DNA of 64,000 nucleotides from Pseudoalteromonas marina. Its GTDB lineage: Bacteria > Pseudomonadota > Gammaproteobacteria > Enterobacterales > Alteromonadaceae. The stretch spans positions 434,001 to 498,000 of the forward strand of contig NZ_AHCB03000007.1 of the NCBI RefSeq assembly GCF_000238335.3. Reading direction: 5' to 3'. A model generated the notes under the pieces. That model did no database searches. It had not been told where the DNA came from and saw only the letters and a list, made by a program, of their open reading frames with translations. Within the stretch, counting starts at the first letter, position 1; every line of letters begins with the position of its first letter. Made by a program: the position numbers and the translations under genes. Shown here piece by piece: positions 60,488 to 64,000 of the stretch.

Positions 60488-61651
60488 TTAGTCAATTTGA
60501 ATAGCAAGATTGGTAAAATTGCTTGTTTGAAGGGTTTTTAGTTCCGTTTTAGTGAACTGAAAATACGAAAACCACGCTGCCGTTTCGTCGGGCTCAATTA
60601 GTTGGTGTTCTTTTAAAATTAAATACTGGGAGTAACACCGCGCTTTTAGCATGACCTGCGTTAACGGTAAGGCACTATCGCCTTTATTTACGCCATTTTG
60701 TAGCTGTTCCATCACGCCTTTAAATGGCAAATATTTAAAGGCCATTTTGTCGATGACTCGCGCACTGACCTGAATTGACTTATTGCACAGCAGTGTAGTT
60801 AAAAATAAAGGGTCGGGCTTTAGCTCTAATAATGCTGTGTGAAGGTCTTTTTGGTTTTCTTTACGTGCTATTTGTACTTTTCGTTGCCAAACCTGCTCAA
60901 AGGTTTTTAAGTACAAACGTACTAACGTAATACGCCCTACATCTAATAACATACCCAAGGTAAATGCGTGTATCTCGTTTACGTCGTTTATTTCTGCAAT
61001 TTTTTGCGCGGCAATGGCGTTGGCCATTGCGCTGTCTCTGAGCCTACGTTTTAGTAACGAAAAAGGCTCGGTACTATGGGGCATCCAATGGCGAACTGCA
61101 AATGTGGGAATCACTAACTGTAAGTTATCAAGCCCTATGTAACGCAGAGCAAGTGCGGGGCTGTCTACTTTTACCGCGGTATTTTTTTTACTACGCTGGT
61201 TTCGGTAATACGGGAGGTTAACCAACGTGACCAATTCGCGCCCTAGCCAGCTTAAATCGTTTACTAACGGCTCTAAACGGCCAACTGAGGCCGACTTTAC
61301 AGCTAATATATCTAAAATAGTGGCAACGCTGTCTTCAATCCCTATTGTGGTTTGAATCACTGCGTCCATATCTTCGAGCTGTTTAAATATAGCTGTTTCA
61401 ATTACTTTATGAAGCTGTTCGCTGGCTTGTGCACGGTACTTATGATGAGCGGTACTTGTTTGCTTACGCTTTTGTTGCGCTGACACTTCAACCTGCAACA
61501 AGGTACGCTGCTTCATAGGCTCGCCGTAATCAATATCTAAGGTATGAATAAACCCAATTTGCTGATGCGCAAAACTATGACCCAACAGCAAATCGTGTGC
61601 CCGTTGATCAAGTATTTTTGCTGTACGCTGTTGTTGTGCAAGTTCAGTCAT
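60488..61651 (-). CDS. HDOD-domain protein
   Basis: This 387-residue cytoplasmic protein has an HDOD domain at about residues 125-320, a non-catalytic relative of HD phosphohydrolases that is common in signalling proteins. The segment FTLGMLLDVGRITLVRLY matches the domain. Before it is a charged helical region with QKRKQTSTAHHKYRAQ, and at the C-terminus another helical part. The usual His-Asp metal residues are not evident, as expected for HDOD. Target and role unknown. It lies upstream of the ast operon in the same direction, with its own gap. Confidence 0.82.
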   Translation of the reverse strand: MTELAQQQRTAKILDQRAHDLLLGHSFAHQQIGFIHTLDIDYGEPMKQRTLLQVEVSAQQKRKQTSTAHHKYRAQASEQLHKVIETAIFKQLEDMDAVIQTTIGIEDSVATILDILAVKSASVGRLEPLVNDLSWLGRELVTLVNLPYYRNQRSKKNTAVKVDSPALALRYIGLDNLQLVIPTFAVRHWMPHSTEPFSLLKRRLRDSAMANAIAAQKIAEINDVNEIHAFTLGMLLDVGRITLVRLYLKTFEQVWQRKVQIARKENQKDLHTALLELKPDPLFLTTLLCNKSIQVSARVIDKMAFKYLPFKGVMEQLQNGVNKGDSALPLTQVMLKARCYSQYLILKEHQLIEPDETAAWFSYFQFTKTELKTLQTSNFTNLAIQID

Positions 61652-61697
61652 AGTGCTCGTTAAATAGTAAGTATTGAATACGTTCAGTGCTATTAGA

Positions 61698-62279
61698 CTA
61701 GAAGCGAGTTAAAAAGTTATCAAGTAGCGTTAATCCCTGCTCGGTTAGAATAGCTTCAGGGTGAAACTGCACCCCTTCAATTGCTAACTCTTTGTGTTGC
61801 ATGCCCATTATTTCGTCAAACTCACCTTGCGGTGTTTGTGTCCACGCTGTTATTTCAAGTTCGTTGGGCAACGACTGCGCTTTAACCACCAGCGAATGAT
61901 AACGACAAACCGTTAACGGATTAGCTAATCCTTTAAAAACACCTTTATTGGTGTGTGTTATGGGAGATGTTTTCCCATGCATTACTTTTTTAGCGCGCAC
62001 TACATCCCCGCCTAAAGCTTGGGCAATCGTTTGATGTCCCAAGCAAATCCCTAATATAGGAAATTGGCCTTTTAAGTGTTCAACTACACTTAACGATATA
62101 CCAGCTTCATTCGGTGAGCAAGGACCCGGAGAGATAACTATATGCTCCGGATTAAGTTGTTTAATTTGCGCAATGCTCAACTCGTCATTACGTTTTACTA
62201 ATACGTCTTGATCCAATCGCTGAAAGTACTGCACTAAGTTATAGGTAAACGAATCGTAGTTATCGATCATTAATAGCAT
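61698..62279 (-). CDS. pabA: Aminodeoxychorismate/anthranilate synthase glutamine amidotransferase subunit
   Basis: This class I glutamine amidotransferase provides ammonia for para-aminobenzoate or anthranilate synthesis. The start is [19 protein letters not shown]. The catalytic triad is visible: the Cys of [15 protein letters not shown] and the His-Glu of VQFHPEAIL. It is 193 residues. A lone gene of this size, away from trpE and trpD, is usually called pabA and often serves both pathways. The pab/ast neighbourhood resembles that of Alteromonadales and Pseudomonas, where pabA sits next to the argD-type aminotransferase astC. Confidence 0.93.
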   Translation of the reverse strand: MLLMIDNYDSFTYNLVQYFQRLDQDVLVKRNDELSIAQIKQLNPEHIVISPGPCSPNEAGISLSVVEHLKGQFPILGICLGHQTIAQALGGDVVRAKKVMHGKTSPITHTNKGVFKGLANPLTVCRYHSLVVKAQSLPNELEITAWTQTPQGEFDEIMGMQHKELAIEGVQFHPEAILTEQGLTLLDNFLTRF

Positions 62280-62481
62280 GTAATTAAGTACTCAATAAAG
62301 GTAGTTATCGGGAGTATTTAGGCGTGTTGCATTCTAACCCAAGCCGTTATGAGTGTCAGTGATTTGCAGCTAGATAAATAGTAATTCCCTCTTTAGCATG
62401 ACGTAACACTTACTTACCCTATTAAATTTTTGATGCGAGTGGTTGAATTCCCCTTATTTAAACCCAAGCTCATTAAGTGAC

Positions 62482-62526
62482 AGCTTATTTTGTGTAAGCT
62501 TATTTTGTGTAAGCTTATTTTTTACT
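62482..62526 (+). repeat. 15-bp tandem repeat upstream of the YdcH-like gene
   Basis: AGCTTATTTTGTGTA occurs at 62482-62496 and again at 62497-62511, then a partial third copy follows to about 62522. It ends just before the Shine-Dalgarno sequence of the next gene and could alter its promoter spacing. Confidence 0.75.
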
Positions 62527-62537
62527 AAGGAGCGACT

Positions 62538-62780
62538 ATGTTAGGCGAAGACCATTCATTAACAAACGACTTTCCTGAGCACATAAACACGATAAATACG
62601 TTGAACAAAAGTGATGCTGACTTTGCAGAAAAAGCCGAGCAGTACAATAAACTGGATAAAGAAATAAGAATATTAGAATTGGACGGTGCGCCTATTAGCG
62701 ATGAGCAAATGCACCAGCTAAAACACGACCGCTCTGAATTAAAAGATTGGTTGTATCAGCGTTTAATAAGCGCACAATAA
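62538..62780 (+). CDS. YdcH-like (DUF465) protein
   Basis: This 80-residue protein resembles the small DUF465/YdcH family, which forms helical hairpins. The visible pattern is FAEKAEQYNKLDKEIRILE (helix 1) and a C-terminal LKHDRSELKDWLYQRLI (helix 2), with the family's NKLDxEI and LKxxKxxLKD spacings. Function unknown; members are cytoplasmic and highly expressed in some species. AAGGAG lies seven bases before the ATG. It stands alone, and a weak hairpin follows at about 62805-62832. Confidence 0.83.
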   Translation: MLGEDHSLTNDFPEHINTINTLNKSDADFAEKAEQYNKLDKEIRILELDGAPISDEQMHQLKHDRSELKDWLYQRLISAQ

Positions 62781-62804
62781 ATATAAAATTCCAAAAACAA
62801 AAAA

Positions 62805-62832
62805 GAGTTCGCCATTTTAAAGTGGTGAACTC
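62805..62832 (+). terminator. Weak terminator-like hairpin after the YdcH-like gene
   Basis: GAGTTCGCCATTTT pairs imperfectly with AAAGTGGTGAACTC and is followed by CTTGTTTGT. The stem is good but the T-run is broken. Confidence 0.4.
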
Positions 62833-62910
62833 CTTGTTTGTCTTCAATGAAACTTTATACGGTGTATAACTAGGTAATAAACTCTATAACCAACGCTCAA
62901 ATTGCGTTAG

Positions 62911-63720
62911 CTATATTGCTAGCTGTAATAACTTTAAATCGAGTGCATCTATTAGCTGTTGATTTTTAGCGTCATTCAATGCATCTGCGTGAGGGGCTGA
63001 AAAGCACTCAGCGTCATTATCAAAGTAAAGCCCTGTTGAATTACTAAACTCATCGCTTAGTGCAGCGCGGCAAAATATATCGGCACCTAACTTTAAATCG
63101 CCGCCATTAAGGCCGTATGCGTCTTTAACCATTTTGCTGCCTAGTAGCGACTTAGGGTTAACCGATACCACCAATGGACCATTACCCTTAAGTTTTATAC
63201 CCATATGACGCGACCACATTGTAATTGCCAATTTGCTTTGTGCGTATGCTGCGTTATCTGACAAAAAGCTTTGCCCAATCAGTGCATCTAGGTTGACTGT
63301 TGCTTGCGCCGCTGACGACACATTAACAATTCGCCCTTGGGTATCAAAAAGCGGTAATAGTAAAGTTGTTAATAAATAAGGCGCTAATGTGTTTACTGCA
63401 AATCGTGCATCAAGACCATCTGCAGTTTCAGGGTTGTCGAGCTTAAACACACCTGCATTATTAATAAGTACATCTAAGTGTTCATGGTCGGCTGTAATTT
63501 GTTTAGCCAGATTACGCACCTGCGCCATTTCACTCAAATCAGCCACGTAAGTTTGTGTGCTTGCTTGCGGATAATCGTTATTGAGTAAAGTGTGTACTTT
63601 ATTGAGCTTTTGCGCATTACGCCCGTGAAGAAGTACGGTATGACCTTGCGCTAGCAGCATTTTAGCCGTTTCAAACCCAATGCCATCTGTTGCACCTGTG
63701 ATTAAAATTTTTTTGTTCAT
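62911..63720 (-). CDS. Short-chain dehydrogenase/reductase
   Basis: This classical SDR has 269 residues from ATG 63720 (MNKKILITGATDGIGFETAK), with GGAG seven bases upstream; the open frame could start four codons earlier. The cofactor motif TGATDGIG, the NNAG motif (VLINNAGVF), the catalytic serine strand VNVSSAA and YAQSKLA (YxxxK) are present. The Arg after the second strand (LLHGRNAQKL) suggests NADP. Substrate unknown; it resembles the retinol-dehydrogenase-like or oxidoreductase group often annotated simply as SDR. It is divergent from the probable galE. Confidence 0.88.
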   Translation of the reverse strand: MNKKILITGATDGIGFETAKMLLAQGHTVLLHGRNAQKLNKVHTLLNNDYPQASTQTYVADLSEMAQVRNLAKQITADHEHLDVLINNAGVFKLDNPETADGLDARFAVNTLAPYLLTTLLLPLFDTQGRIVNVSSAAQATVNLDALIGQSFLSDNAAYAQSKLAITMWSRHMGIKLKGNGPLVVSVNPKSLLGSKMVKDAYGLNGGDLKLGADIFCRAALSDEFSNSTGLYFDNDAECFSAPHADALNDAKNQQLIDALDLKLLQLAI

Positions 63721-63971
63721 ACCTAGCTCCATGTTATGTAATACAGCGCTTACACATTTAACGAATTACGATTGTGAAATAATAGCATTGCCATCTTTGA
63801 ATGATAATTAGACCGTTGTTGAATCAGTTTATAGAAAATATTAATAAAGTGACGGAGATAGCAGTGAATGTTTTTTAATCATTTATTTGAATTTTGAACA
63901 ATTCATAACTATTGTTTTTAAACTTCCTTAATAGTAGTATTTATCATATAAATATATTTTCGAGAAACCAC

Positions 63972-64000
63972 ATGAAAGTTTTAGTGACTGGCGGCATGGG
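63972..64000 (+). CDS. galE: Partial gene, probable UDP-glucose 4-epimerase
   Basis: Only ten codons are in the window (MKVLVTGGMG). They match the Rossmann-fold start of GalE (MRVLVTGGSGYIGSH) and of other extended SDR epimerases, so the family is likely but the exact gene is not certain. The gene is cut off by the window edge. Confidence 0.5.

Overview
The window looks like the chromosome of a marine gammaproteobacterium of the Pseudoalteromonas type. This is inferred from protein sequences and gene order, not from a database search. It carries a large ribosomal protein and RNA polymerase block, a sulfate assimilation operon, an arginine succinyltransferase (ast) operon, and the neighbours miaA-mutL-amiB-tsaE. 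Most of it is ordinary core genome with dense operons.

Layout: 1-9.5 kb holds minus-strand genes for tRNA modification, mismatch repair and cell division (miaA, mutL, amiB, tsaE), fatty acid synthesis (accC, accB), aroQ, and dsbD-cutA. At 9.6-12.2 kb fxsA and the heat-shock operon groES-groEL lie on the plus strand, with a good sigma-32-type promoter. From 12.2 to 18.0 kb a mobile island of about 5.8 kb sits exactly at the 3' end of groEL. It is bounded by a 19-bp direct repeat that includes the groEL stop codon. It encodes a tyrosine integrase, a GIY-YIG nuclease embedded in seven repeated DNA-binding-like modules, a serine recombinase overlapping a ParB-like protein, and a two-helix membrane protein of unknown function. 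The native groEL terminator now lies beyond the right end of the island. At 18.1-20.3 kb are a small membrane protein, a VOC protein and nnr.

From 20.5 to 37.8 kb runs a minus-strand block in the order tRNA-Trp, secE, nusG, rplK, rplA, rplJ, rplL, rpoB, rpoC, rpsL, rpsG, fusA, tuf. It ends in an unusual array of three tandem units of about 137 bp, each holding a decayed copy of the tuf 3' end and an intact terminator. Strong RNA hairpins lie between rplL and rpoB and between rpoB and rpoC.

From 37.9 to 39.5 kb are an SPFH-domain lipoprotein and deoC. From 39.8 to 46.7 kb a plus-strand operon covers sulfate activation and siroheme synthesis (cysG, cysD, cysN, an SLC13-type transporter, cysC, cysQ). 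From 46.8 to 51.4 kb is an accessory stretch of small minus-strand genes of unknown function. It includes one gene interrupted by an in-frame UGA, and a diverged direct repeat flanks its second half.

From 51.6 to 64 kb core functions resume: an amino acid permease, an M24 peptidase, speD, an OsmC protein, the astC-astA-astD operon, an HDOD protein, pabA/trpG, a YdcH-like protein, an SDR oxidoreductase and the first codons of a probable galE. The most interesting content is the groEL-targeting island with its modular nuclease, followed by the tandem tuf-tail array.
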